Assembly: GCF_900182905.1 (NCBI RefSeq)
Contig: NZ_FXUF01000008.1
Location: 1-64,000, forward strand
Length of the DNA: 64,000 bases
Source: Anoxynatronum buryatiense
Lineage (GTDB): Bacteria; Bacillota; Clostridia; Peptostreptococcales; Tindalliaceae
Direction: 5' to 3'
Part shown: in pieces, positions 18,583 through 26,731 of the stretch
How positions within the stretch are numbered: the stretch's first letter is position 1
Layout: each line of letters opens with the position of its first letter
Position numbers and translations under genes: made by a program
The notes under the pieces: model-generated
What the model was told of the DNA's origin: nothing
Databases searched by the model: none
What the model saw: only the letters and a program-made list of their open reading frames with translations

Positions 18583-18622
18583 TTCTTTAGCATTTAGTTC
18601 TTTAGCATTAGTTCGTTAGTAT
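18580..18622 (+). repeat. Three short tandem repeats between purH and purD
   Basis: TAGTTCTTTAGCAT occurs at 18580-18593 and 18595-18608, and a decayed third copy, TAGTTCGTTAGTAT, at 18609-18622. The repeats fill most of the only real gap in the purine operon. They may be replication slippage; no function is implied. Confidence 0.7.
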
Positions 18623-18666
18623 GAAAATGCTCATTGGATAAATAGATGATACGAGGAGTGTTCCGC

Positions 18667-19920
18667 ATGAAAATACTGGTCATCGGCAGCGGGGGCAGAG
18701 AACATACCCTGGTCTGGAAACTGAAACAGTGTGCCACCGTCAGCCGTCTTTACTGCGCCCCGGGAAATCCGGGAATAGCAGCGCTGGGTGAATGTGTCCC
18801 CATCCAGGTGGATCAGATCAAAGCCCTTCGGGACTTTGCCCTGGAAAAGCAGGTGGACCTCACGGTGGTGGGGCCGGAGGTGCCTTTGACACTGGGCATC
18901 GTGGATGAATTTCGTCAGGTGGGGCTGCAAATCATCGGCCCTGATGCAAAGGCCGCCCAGTTGGAAGGCAGCAAGTCCTACGCCAAGGATTTTATGGTGA
19001 AATACGGCATTCCCACCGGCCGTTACGAAAAAGCCCATACCATGGAAGAAGCCCTGTACCTGTTGCAGGATTTCTCTCTGCCCGTGGTGATCAAAGCCGA
19101 CGGACTGGCTGCCGGCAAAGGGGTGCTCATCTGCCAGACGCCGGATGAAGCCCGCCAGGCAGTGGTGGACATTCTGGTGAACCAGGTCTTCGGAGAGGCC
19201 GGCAGTCACCTGGTGATTGAAGAGTTTCTGGAAGGCATTGAGACCTCAGTGCTTTGCTTTGTGGATGGCGAAACCATTCTTCCCATGGCCAGTTCTCAGG
19301 ACCATAAGCGCATTGGCGACGGCGATACGGGCCCCAACACCGGCGGTATGGGAACCTACTCCCCCAACCGGGTGTATACCAATGCCATGGCCCGGCAGGT
19401 GAAGGAAAAAATTCTGATTCCCACCCTTCGGGGGATTCAGCAGGAAAAAATGGACTTTCGGGGCATTCTTTTTGTGGGGCTCATGATCACCCATGAGGGG
19501 CCCAAGGTGCTGGAATACAACGTTCGCTTTGGCGATCCTGAAACCCAGGTGGTGATGCCCCGGCTGAAGACAGATCTGTGCAAGGTCTTCAGCCAGATGC
19601 TGAACCGGAACCTGTCGCGTCTTCAACTGGAATGGAAACCGGAAGTCGCAGTGTGTGCGGTGCTGGCCTCCGGCGGTTACCCGGGTGACTATGCAACAGG
19701 AATTCCCATTTCAGGCCTGGAAGAAGTGGCAGAGGACATACTTGTTTTTCATGCCGGAACCGGAATGAAGGAAGAACAGTTGGTCACCGCAGGGGGGCGG
19801 GTGCTGAACGTAACCGCCCTGGCCCCCACAGTTGACGAGGCCCGGGAAAAAGTTTACAATGCAGTGGAGCGTATCACCTTTGAAGGAAAAACCTACCGCC
19901 GGGATATTGGACTGACTTAA
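18667..19920 (+). CDS. purD: Phosphoribosylamine-glycine ligase
   Basis: ATP-grasp enzyme joining glycine to phosphoribosylamine; 417 residues, the normal length. GSGGREHTL at the N-terminus, ADGLAAGKGV, DGDTGPNTGGMG and EYNVRFGDPETQ are the family motifs. ATG 18667 follows GAGGAG at about 18653-18658; an ATG at 18646 precedes that site and is not used. Last gene of the purine operon. No clear terminator follows. Confidence 0.95.
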   Translation: MKILVIGSGGREHTLVWKLKQCATVSRLYCAPGNPGIAALGECVPIQVDQIKALRDFALEKQVDLTVVGPEVPLTLGIVDEFRQVGLQIIGPDAKAAQLEGSKSYAKDFMVKYGIPTGRYEKAHTMEEALYLLQDFSLPVVIKADGLAAGKGVLICQTPDEARQAVVDILVNQVFGEAGSHLVIEEFLEGIETSVLCFVDGETILPMASSQDHKRIGDGDTGPNTGGMGTYSPNRVYTNAMARQVKEKILIPTLRGIQQEKMDFRGILFVGLMITHEGPKVLEYNVRFGDPETQVVMPRLKTDLCKVFSQMLNRNLSRLQLEWKPEVAVCAVLASGGYPGDYATGIPISGLEEVAEDILVFHAGTGMKEEQLVTAGGRVLNVTALAPTVDEAREKVYNAVERITFEGKTYRRDIGLT

Positions 19921-20016
19921 CAAAATGCCAGGAACTGGGGCGGTGCCTGTTACCGCCTGAAACCATGGGCATGATCCGGGAGCGACGGTATTTCCTCAAA
20001 AGAGAGGAGATCATCC

Positions 20017-21126
20017 ATGCATGCTGTACAACAGAAAAAAAGCGGCCATGTCAGCTGCCGGAAACCGGGGCTGAAACATCGGCTGATCATACTGCTGGGT
20101 CTATTGCTGTTGCTGTTTTCGGTATCGGGCTGTAACCAGTCCTCCCAACCGAAGGGAGGCGAAAATGCGTCGGAACCGCCGGCAGTGACAGAGGCTCCGG
20201 CCCAGGGGCCTTCAGAGATGAAACCACCGGTGGAAGTGCCTGTTTCACAGCAACAGAGCCAGGAAGGCATCACCGTGAACCTGGAACACCTCCAGCTGCT
20301 GAGTCAGGTCGATTTTGGAGACGGTCGCCACAGTGACGCTGTCAAGCTGACAGTGACAGTGGAACAGGAATCAGACATTTCACTGAGGGTTTATCCCGAT
20401 GGGGGCCGGCTGTTGCTGAACACCGGTGAAGAAATATCCACGGCGAAGGGGGAATTTCACGAAACCTATGCCGATGGCACGCTGAAAAAGGGAGATTTAT
20501 ACTTTCCCCTGACCCTTACCCGTCCCGAAGAAATCAATCACGTCCGGTTTGTGATGGAAGGCCCGGCCAATCAATATTTCACTGTGGTGGGAGAAGATTT
20601 TGTTTTTAAAGTGCCGGTGAACCATCCCGATCATCAACCGGTGGAGCGGCAGGAACTCATTGAAAGGGCCTATGCACATGCAGAAAAGCTGACCGCCGCC
20701 CCCGGCGTGACAGAATCCAGGCGAATGGCCCTGGTGGAAAACCTGGGGGAAATCACCCTTCATGTGATCGATGTGGTGCTTTATGAAGCTATGGAACACC
20801 CCTTTGCGGCATTTTTAAAGGTGGACGAACCGGTGAATTTCATCGCCCTCACCCTGGCCATTGAAAATACCGGTGACAACGAAGTGACCTTTTCAAGTGC
20901 CCGCAGCCGGCTGCGGTTAAATGGCGGCGAAGCCCTGGCGGCAGACCATCTCATGAGCCAGTATCTGAGCCCTGACTACGCGCCGGGAGGCATCAAAACC
21001 GGTGCTGTGTTTTATCTGATTCCAGAAGCGCTTCCCGCAGAACTGGAGACTCTGGAGCTGTTGACAGAGCTGGTACTGCCGGGGGAAAACCCTGAACCGG
21101 TGACGCTGCAGTTACCCATCCGGTAA
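20017..21126 (+). CDS. Putative lipoprotein, unknown function
   Basis: A 369-residue lipoprotein. A basic N-terminus is followed by the hydrophobic segment LIILLGLLLLLFSVSGC, in which VSGC is a lipobox with Cys at about residue 40. A Pro/Glu-rich linker follows (about 42-85), then two beta-rich regions that could be Ig-like or DUF4352-like domains (VKLTVTVEQESDISLRVY; NFIALTLAIENTGDNEVTF). The pattern of a conserved 'T-x-x-IENTGD' strand is seen in many extracellular accessory proteins. No catalytic motif is seen. ATG 20017 has AGAGGAG upstream. It stands alone between purD and the IclR unit. Confidence 0.65.
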   Translation: MHAVQQKKSGHVSCRKPGLKHRLIILLGLLLLLFSVSGCNQSSQPKGGENASEPPAVTEAPAQGPSEMKPPVEVPVSQQQSQEGITVNLEHLQLLSQVDFGDGRHSDAVKLTVTVEQESDISLRVYPDGGRLLLNTGEEISTAKGEFHETYADGTLKKGDLYFPLTLTRPEEINHVRFVMEGPANQYFTVVGEDFVFKVPVNHPDHQPVERQELIERAYAHAEKLTAAPGVTESRRMALVENLGEITLHVIDVVLYEAMEHPFAAFLKVDEPVNFIALTLAIENTGDNEVTFSSARSRLRLNGGEALAADHLMSQYLSPDYAPGGIKTGAVFYLIPEALPAELETLELLTELVLPGENPEPVTLQLPIR

Positions 21127-21312
21127 GAACAGGCTTCTGCCGGTACGGCTAAGAATGACATCAAGAAAGATTTTGGCAGTGATGCTGAAATCTTTTTTTC
21201 TTTTTTGGCTCACAACAATGGTTAAGAACAACACGAGAAAAGATACATTGATCTGAATCAATATAATAGTCGGACAATTACAAAAAAACTCAAAAAAAGG
21301 AAGATTCTGTGA

Positions 21313-21341
21313 TTGAAGCCAGGAAGATTTTGTGTTAAAAT
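21313..21341 (+). promoter_or_regulatory. Probable promoter of the iclR unit
   Basis: TTGAAG at 21313-21318 and TTAAAA(T) at 21335-21341 are separated by 16 bases, in an AT-rich region 160 bases before the IclR gene. The palindrome at 21353-21367 lies at the expected transcription start. Confidence 0.5.
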
Positions 21342-21352
21342 GTGAAAAAGCG

Positions 21353-21367
21353 TTTTGCAATGCAAAA
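21353..21367. promoter_or_regulatory. Candidate IclR operator (palindrome)
   Basis: TTTTGCA-A-TGCAAAA is a perfect 15-base palindrome located just after the probable -10 element. IclR-type regulators bind such short palindromes, so autoregulation of the adjacent regulator and its operon is likely. This is inferred from position and symmetry. Confidence 0.5.
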
Positions 21368-21501
21368 TACATAGAGGCCATCAATAGATCTGAAGACCAT
21401 TCCACAGAGCGGGGAGAGGGTGATAATCACATTACAGAGAATGTCCGAAAATAAGATCCGAGCCATCGGGAAGATCGGATCAGAGGGGTGATCCATCCAA
21501 C

Positions 21502-22281
21502 ATGACGCAACGGGACTATGTTGTCAAATCGGTTGTGAAAGCACTGGATATTCTGGAAATGCTGGATCAGGAAAAAGAACTGGGAATCAGTGAACTGGCA
21601 GAAAAACTGCAGTTGGATAAAAGCACGGTGCATCGCCTGGTGACCACATTGAAGCTTCAGGGGTATGTGACACAAAACCAGACCAATCAAAAATATGCCA
21701 ACAGTATCAAGCTTTTTGAGATGGGCAACCGGATGATTGAGGGGATGGGGTTCCGGCGGCAGTGCCAACCCTATCTGGAAGAACTGGCCATGCGCACCCA
21801 CGAAACTGTGAACCTGGCCATTCAGGATGGTCATGAAATCATCTACATTGATAAAATTGAAAGCCGGGCCACCATTAAGGTGGATCTGGGCATCGGGAAG
21901 CGATTGCCCATGTATTGCACCGGTCTGGGAAAAGCCATGCTGGCCTGGCTGCCGGAAGAAGAACTGGACCAACTCTATGGTGAAACTGTTTTCAAACCCT
22001 ATACACCCAAAACCCTGACAACCCTTCAGGATTTGAAGGAATCGCTGGCGGTCATACGTCAGCAGGGGTACAGCCTGGACGATGAAGAATATGTCGTTGG
22101 GTTAATGTGCGTGGCAGCACCCATCTGGAATCATCAGGGGCGGCCCATTGCAGCCATTAGTGTGGCAGTGCCTGAATACCGCTTTCAGGAAGGGCTGGTA
22201 ACGACAGACTATGGGGAGGTGGTGAAAGAAATCAGCGAAAAAATTTCAAGAGAATTGGGATGTCGGCAGGAAAACAATTAA
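21502..22281 (+). CDS. IclR-family transcriptional regulator
   Basis: A 259-residue IclR-type regulator. The winged helix-turn-helix covers about residues 5-65 (VVKALDILEML, then GISELAEKLQLDKSTVHRLV). The C-terminal effector domain shows GIGKRLPMYCTGLGKAMLAWL, the signature region, and VVGLMCVAAPIWNHQGRPIAAISVAVP. IclR effectors are usually small organic acids. It heads a run of genes for an ECF transporter, a P1 peptidase, panB and an M20 hydrolase, all on the same strand, and probably controls them. ATG 21502; the frame extends past the start of the next gene's open frame. Confidence 0.9.
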   Translation: MTQRDYVVKSVVKALDILEMLDQEKELGISELAEKLQLDKSTVHRLVTTLKLQGYVTQNQTNQKYANSIKLFEMGNRMIEGMGFRRQCQPYLEELAMRTHETVNLAIQDGHEIIYIDKIESRATIKVDLGIGKRLPMYCTGLGKAMLAWLPEEELDQLYGETVFKPYTPKTLTTLQDLKESLAVIRQQGYSLDDEEYVVGLMCVAAPIWNHQGRPIAAISVAVPEYRFQEGLVTTDYGEVVKEISEKISRELGCRQENN

Positions 22282-22313
22282 ACGTACAGGTGCAGGGGAA
22301 AGGAGCGAGAAAC

Positions 22314-22865
22314 GTGAACTTATCCATCCGAAAAATTGTTATGTCGGGTATTTTAGGTGCTGTCTCCATTTTGTTAGGCGTGACGGGTCTGGGATTCATT
22401 CCGGTGCCCACACCGGCAGGTCATGCCACCATCATGCATGTACCGGCGATTCTGGGAGGCGTACTGGAGGGACCCATTGTCGGTATGCTGTCAGGAGCCA
22501 TCTTCGGGATCTTCAGCTTTTTGAGGGCCACCAGCCCCATGTTTACAGATCCTCTCATTGCCATCTTCCCCCGCCTGTTCATTGGCGTTACTGCCTATTA
22601 TGCCTATGTGGCAACCAAGCGGATTAACCCCATTCTGGCCTACGTGCTGGCAGGGGCTGTGGGTACTGCCACCAATACCATTCTGGTGCTGGGCATGGCA
22701 TCCATTCGCGGATTCTTCCCTGCCAGTGTGGCCCTCTCCATCGGGGTGCTTCACGGGGTGCCGGAAGTCATCGTGGCAGCCATTCTGGTGGTTGTTTTGG
22801 GCAAAGGCCTTGAACGGGTTCGTGGTGCTCAGGGTGATGTCATTGAAACAGACGACGACTTGTAA
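22314..22865 (+). CDS. ECF transporter S component (substrate unknown; vitamin-type)
   Basis: A 183-residue membrane protein with about six hydrophobic segments. It has the loop pattern of ECF S components: VTGLGFIPVPTPAGHATIMHVPAILGGVLEG, in which the short loop between helices binds the vitamin, and IFPRLFIGVTAYY later on. It would sit in the membrane and give substrate specificity to the A/A'/T module that follows. GTG 22314 is chosen because AGGAG lies at 22301-22305; an in-frame ATG at 22260 overlaps iclR without a site. A pantothenate-related or other vitamin substrate is suggested by panB downstream but is not proven. Confidence 0.75.
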   Translation: MNLSIRKIVMSGILGAVSILLGVTGLGFIPVPTPAGHATIMHVPAILGGVLEGPIVGMLSGAIFGIFSFLRATSPMFTDPLIAIFPRLFIGVTAYYAYVATKRINPILAYVLAGAVGTATNTILVLGMASIRGFFPASVALSIGVLHGVPEVIVAAILVVVLGKGLERVRGAQGDVIETDDDL

Positions 22866-22891
22866 AGACTGAATCGAACCAACCGGGGAAA

Positions 22892-22928
22892 ACAACAGTC
22901 GGCAGGCCTTACGGATTGCCGGCTGTTG
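22892..22928 (+). promoter_or_regulatory. Hairpin between the S-component and ATPase genes
   Basis: CAACAGTCGGCAG and TGCCGGCTGTTG form a stem around CCTTACGGAT-like loop sequence. No run of T follows, so it is more likely an RNA processing or partial attenuation element than a full terminator. It could lower expression of the A/A'/T genes relative to the S component. Confidence 0.45.
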
Positions 22929-22950
22929 CTTCGGAACAGGAGTGATAACC

Positions 22951-23790
22951 TTGGATAAGCTGATTGAAGTCAAAGACCTGACTTTTGTCTATGGCCGGGG
23001 AACAAAGCAGCCGGTGAAGGCACTAAAAAATGTGAATCTGGATATTATGCGGGGTGAGTTCCTTACGATTCTGGGTCACAACGGCTCAGGCAAATCCACC
23101 CTGGCACGCCACTTCAATGGGCTGTTGACACCTTCAAAAGGGGAAGTGCTGGTGGATGGCATTTCTGTCAAGGATAGAAGCAAGCTATGGGAAATTCGCA
23201 AACGTGTGGGCATGGTGTTTCAGAATCCGGATAATCAGATTGTCAGCACCGTGGTGGAAGAGGATGTGGCATTTGGACCCGAGAACCTGGGCATACCGGC
23301 AGATGAAATTCGGCAGCGGGTGGACTGGGCACTGGAAACACTGAATATGACTGAGTATCGCCGGGAAGAGCCTCACCAGCTGTCAGGCGGTCAGAAACAG
23401 CGGGTGGCCATTGCCGGTGTGCTGGCAACGCGCCCCGAATGTATCGTGCTGGATGAACCGACAGCTTTATTGGACCCCATTGGCCGGAATGAAGTGATTG
23501 AGGCGGCTAAAAAGTTGAACCGGGATGAAGGGATCACCGTGGTGCTTATTACCCACTTTATGAACGAAGCCATTGAATCAGACCGCATCGTGGTCATGGA
23601 CAGAGGGGAAATCACGCTTTCGGGGACACCCCGGGACATTTTTGATCAGGTGGAACTGATTCGTGAATTGGGCCTGGATATCCCCATGGCCACTCAAATA
23701 GCCCTTGGCCTGCGCCAGCGGGGCATTCAGGTGGCAGACCATATTCTGGCGGCAGAGGAGTTGGTGAACAGCCTATGTCCATCATCGTAG
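22951..23790 (+). CDS. ecfA1: ECF transporter ATPase A1
   Basis: First energizing ATPase of an ECF transporter, 279 residues. Walker A GHNGSGKST, Q-loop FQNPDNQI, signature LSGGQKQR and Walker B CIVLDEPTALLDP are all intact, with the switch His in VLITHFM. It pairs with the second ATPase to drive the S-component/EcfT complex. TTG 22951 is chosen because AGGAG ends at 22942; a GTG at 22942 overlaps that site. The end overlaps ecfA2 by 16 bases. Confidence 0.92.
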   Translation: MDKLIEVKDLTFVYGRGTKQPVKALKNVNLDIMRGEFLTILGHNGSGKSTLARHFNGLLTPSKGEVLVDGISVKDRSKLWEIRKRVGMVFQNPDNQIVSTVVEEDVAFGPENLGIPADEIRQRVDWALETLNMTEYRREEPHQLSGGQKQRVAIAGVLATRPECIVLDEPTALLDPIGRNEVIEAAKKLNRDEGITVVLITHFMNEAIESDRIVVMDRGEITLSGTPRDIFDQVELIRELGLDIPMATQIALGLRQRGIQVADHILAAEELVNSLCPSS

Positions 23791-24650
23791 AAAACCTTAA
23801 CCATCGCTACAAAGCAGGCACACCATTTGAAAAACAGGTGCTGTTCGGTATCAATCTGGCCATCGGCGACGGCGAATTCGTGGGTCTCATCGGCCCCACC
23901 CAGTCGGGAAAAACCACGCTGGCACAACATTTCAACGGACTGTTCATTGCCAAAGATGGAAAAGTGCTGGTGGACGGAAAAAATCTGGCAGACAAAGAAA
24001 CCGATATCGTGGCCGTGCGCCACCAGGTGGGGTATGTGTTTCAAAGCCCGGAACACCAGCTGTTTAAGGAAACTGTGGGGGAAGACATTGCCTTTGGGCC
24101 GGTGAACCAGAAATGCAGCAAAGATGAAGTGGATCACCGGGTGCGGGAGTCAATGGCACTGGTGGGGCTGGATTACGACATCTTCTACAAACGGGATATT
24201 TTTGCCCTCAGCGGCGGCCAAAAGCGAAGGGCAGCCATTGCCGGTGTATTGGCAGGGCATCCCCGGGTGCTGGTGCTGGACGATCCCACTGCCGGGCTTG
24301 ATCCCCGGGGGCGGGAAGAAATTCTGGAGGTCATTGGGCGTCTTCATGAAGAACGGGATATGACCATTGTCTTCATTTCCAATACCATGGAAGACGTGGC
24401 CCGAATGGCCAAGCGCATCATCGTCATGAATGAGGGCACCATTTTTGCAGAAGGAGCCACCCGGGAAATTTTCTCTGAATGGGAGAAACTCCGGGAAATC
24501 GGCCTAGGAGTTCCGGAAACTATTGTGATTATGCAGCAACTGGCGGGAAGAGGCATGAAAGTGCCTGTGGATACCCTGACAGTGGATGAAACCGTTGAAG
24601 CCATCGTCAAAGAAATGACTGGTGAAAGGGGGCAAGCCCAGTGGAGCTGA
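23775..24650 (+). CDS. ecfA2: ECF transporter ATPase A2, with Walker B Glu replaced by Asp
   Basis: Second ECF ATPase, 291 residues. Walker A is GPTQSGKTT, signature LSGGQKRR, Q-loop FQSPEHQL. In Walker B the sequence is VLVLDDPTAGLDP: the catalytic glutamate that activates water in nearly all ABC ATPases is an aspartate here (GAC GAT codons). The switch region reads VFISNTME, with Asn where a His is expected. Two deviations in one subunit suggest that its composite ATP site hydrolyses slowly and that the pair is asymmetric. ATG 23775 overlaps ecfA1; the end overlaps ecfT. Confidence 0.9.
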   Translation: MSIIVENLNHRYKAGTPFEKQVLFGINLAIGDGEFVGLIGPTQSGKTTLAQHFNGLFIAKDGKVLVDGKNLADKETDIVAVRHQVGYVFQSPEHQLFKETVGEDIAFGPVNQKCSKDEVDHRVRESMALVGLDYDIFYKRDIFALSGGQKRRAAIAGVLAGHPRVLVLDDPTAGLDPRGREEILEVIGRLHEERDMTIVFISNTMEDVARMAKRIIVMNEGTIFAEGATREIFSEWEKLREIGLGVPETIVIMQQLAGRGMKVPVDTLTVDETVEAIVKEMTGERGQAQWS

Positions 24651-25474
24651 CAAAAGATATTACCCTGGGGGTCTATATTCCCCGGAAGACCACCGTACAT
24701 CAGGCAGACCCCCGCAGCAAGATTTTACTGACCATCCTGCTGATTACACTCTTGTTTTTCATTAAAACCTACACGGCGTATGGGGTCTATGCCCTTTTTG
24801 CCCTTTTCCTGGTATGGATATCGCAAATACCCCTGGGGTATGCCGTGAAAGGATTAAAACCCATGATTCCGGTGCTGATCATCATGTGGATCTTTCAGCT
24901 GTTCTTACAGAAACCGGACCATGCCCAGGTGATCTTCTCCCTTGGATTTCTGGAAGCCACCGATGTGGGGCTGCGCATGGGAACCCTCATGTCCATTCGT
25001 GTATTGCTGCTGTTTCTCATCACCACCATACTCACCATGGCCACCTCCATGGTGGAGCTGACAGATGGCATTGAAGCACTGCTGAAACTCTTCCGCAAAA
25101 TCGGGGTGCCATCCCATGAACTGGCAATGACCATGGTGATTGCGCTTCGTTTTGTGCCCACCCTGGCAGAAGAGATGGAAAAAATTGTGAAAGCACAGAT
25201 GGCCCGGGGAGTTGATTTTGACCGGGGGAATTTTATCCAGAAAACCGCCAAGGTGTTTCCCATCTTTTTGCCCCTTTTCCTCAACGCTTTCAAGCGGGCG
25301 GAAGATTTAATCATCGCCATGGAAGCCCGTAATTACACTGGTGGCGGCGGGCGCACCAAGATGCGGCAGCTGCGCATGGGGCCGGCAGATACCAAAGCCT
25401 TTGCGGCGGTGCTGCTCTTTACCCTGATACTGGTGGCGGTGATTCGTCTGTTCCCACCACCGATTCAGATTTAG
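24641..25474 (+). CDS. ecfT: ECF transporter T component
   Basis: The scaffold membrane subunit, 277 residues, with several hydrophobic helices and the two cytoplasmic coupling segments of EcfT: KAQMARGVDFD and RAEDLIIAMEARNYTG, both ending in the Ala-Arg-Gly/Ala-Arg-Asn signature that contacts the ATPases. GTG 24641 overlaps the ecfA2 stop; AAAGGGGG lies nine bases upstream. Together with 22314-24650 it gives a complete dedicated ECF transporter. Confidence 0.9.
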   Translation: MELTKDITLGVYIPRKTTVHQADPRSKILLTILLITLLFFIKTYTAYGVYALFALFLVWISQIPLGYAVKGLKPMIPVLIIMWIFQLFLQKPDHAQVIFSLGFLEATDVGLRMGTLMSIRVLLLFLITTILTMATSMVELTDGIEALLKLFRKIGVPSHELAMTMVIALRFVPTLAEEMEKIVKAQMARGVDFDRGNFIQKTAKVFPIFLPLFLNAFKRAEDLIIAMEARNYTGGGGRTKMRQLRMGPADTKAFAAVLLFTLILVAVIRLFPPPIQI

Positions 25475-25602
25475 GCGGCAGCCCCTCGATAATCGGGGTG
25501 ACGGCTGCTGAAGCGCAACAATAAGCATGACCGGGTCATTATGTTGAAGCTTTTGTAATGAACGGCAGTGTGTATGCAGTATGTATAATGAATGGCGGTG
25601 TG

Positions 25603-25667
25603 AATAAGCACTATGAATAAGCAGTATGAGTAAGCACTATGAATAAGCAGTATGAGTAAGCAGTGAG
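25603..25667 (+). repeat. Five tandem 13-base repeats before the P1 peptidase
   Basis: Five adjacent copies, alternating between AATAAGCACTATG, AATAAGCAGTATG and AGTAAGCACTATG and ending in AGTAAGCAGTGAG. The unit is conserved at eight or nine of 13 positions. It lies in a 218-base gap between ecfT and the P1 peptidase; the upstream part of the gap (25475-25602) holds nothing recognisable. Confidence 0.85.
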
Positions 25668-25692
25668 AATTAAGTGTAGGGGAGGGACGGGG

Positions 25693-26652
25693 ATGAACGG
25701 GACACTGACAGATATCCAGGGCATCAAAGTTGGTCACGCCCAGAATGAAGCGGCGCTTACCGGTTGTACTGTCATCTTATGTGAATCCGGCGGTGTTGCC
25801 GGGGTGGATGTCAGGGGGGCGGCTCCGGGAACCAGGGAAACCGATCTGCTTCACCCGGTGAAAATGATGGATCAGGTTCACGGCATTCTGCTCTCCGGCG
25901 GCAGTGCCTTTGGGTTGGACGCCGCCGGTGGTGTTATGCGTTACCTGGAAGAAAGAGGTGTCGGTTTTGATGTGGGAGTGGCCCGGGTACCCATAGTGCC
26001 GGGAGCGGTTCTCTTTGATCTGATGATTGGTGACCCGGCAGTGCGGCCTGATGCTGCCATGGGTTATGAAGCCTGTCGACAGGCCACAACAGATCCAGTG
26101 CCCCAGGGGTGCGTGGGAGCCGGCACCGGAGCCACCGTGGGCAAACTCTTTGGCCCCAAATATGCGACAAAATCAGGGATTGGCAGTGCCTCGATGAAAA
26201 TAGGCGGGGGTGTGCGGGTGGCGGCGCTGGTGGCAGTCAATGCCTTTGGTGATGTGGTGGACCCGGAGAGCCAGGCCATTTTAGCCGGGGCGCGCACACC
26301 GGTCACGGGAGGGTATGCCAACTCAGCCAAGTTGCTGATGGGCGATTTGAACCGCATTATTGCAGGGTTTCACACCAATACCACCATTGGAGTTGTGGCC
26401 ACCGATGCCGCCCTGACCAAGGCAGAAGCCTCAAAAGTGGCCCAGATGGCCCACAACGGCTACGCCAGGGCCATTCGGCCGGTACACACCCAATATGACG
26501 GCGATACCATTTTTGCCCTGTCCCACGGGACGAAAAAAGGGGATGTAAATGCCATCGGGTTTGTCGCATCACTGGTGATGGAGGCGGCTATTCTCAATGC
26601 GGTAAAGCATGCCGTTCCTGCGGGGGGATTACCGGCCGGGTCGCGGCAGTGA
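25693..26652 (+). CDS. P1 family (DmpA/BapA-type) aminopeptidase
   Basis: A 319-residue Ntn-type hydrolase of the S58/P1 family, which includes D-aminopeptidase DmpA and beta-peptidyl aminopeptidase BapA. The signature GGSAFGLDAAGGVMRYLEERG is at about 69-89, GAGTGATVGK at 142-151, and the self-cleavage site TNTTIGVVATD at 228-238, where Thr230 (after Asn229) is the likely nucleophile; most described members use Ser. The enzyme would split itself into two chains and release N-terminal amino acids, possibly beta-amino acids. No signal peptide. ATG 25693 follows GGGGAGGGACGGGG. It lies within the IclR/ECF/panB unit. Confidence 0.85.
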   Translation: MNGTLTDIQGIKVGHAQNEAALTGCTVILCESGGVAGVDVRGAAPGTRETDLLHPVKMMDQVHGILLSGGSAFGLDAAGGVMRYLEERGVGFDVGVARVPIVPGAVLFDLMIGDPAVRPDAAMGYEACRQATTDPVPQGCVGAGTGATVGKLFGPKYATKSGIGSASMKIGGGVRVAALVAVNAFGDVVDPESQAILAGARTPVTGGYANSAKLLMGDLNRIIAGFHTNTTIGVVATDAALTKAEASKVAQMAHNGYARAIRPVHTQYDGDTIFALSHGTKKGDVNAIGFVASLVMEAAILNAVKHAVPAGGLPAGSRQ

Positions 26653-26731
26653 GCGCCGTTTTCTGAAAATCACCAACCATCATTATGGATCAGGACTACT
26701 GAACAGGACCATTGAACAGGAGGCATTGAAC

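Noticed and set aside
25603-25667. CRISPR-like array
   Set aside because: The repeats are 13 bases and adjacent without spacers.
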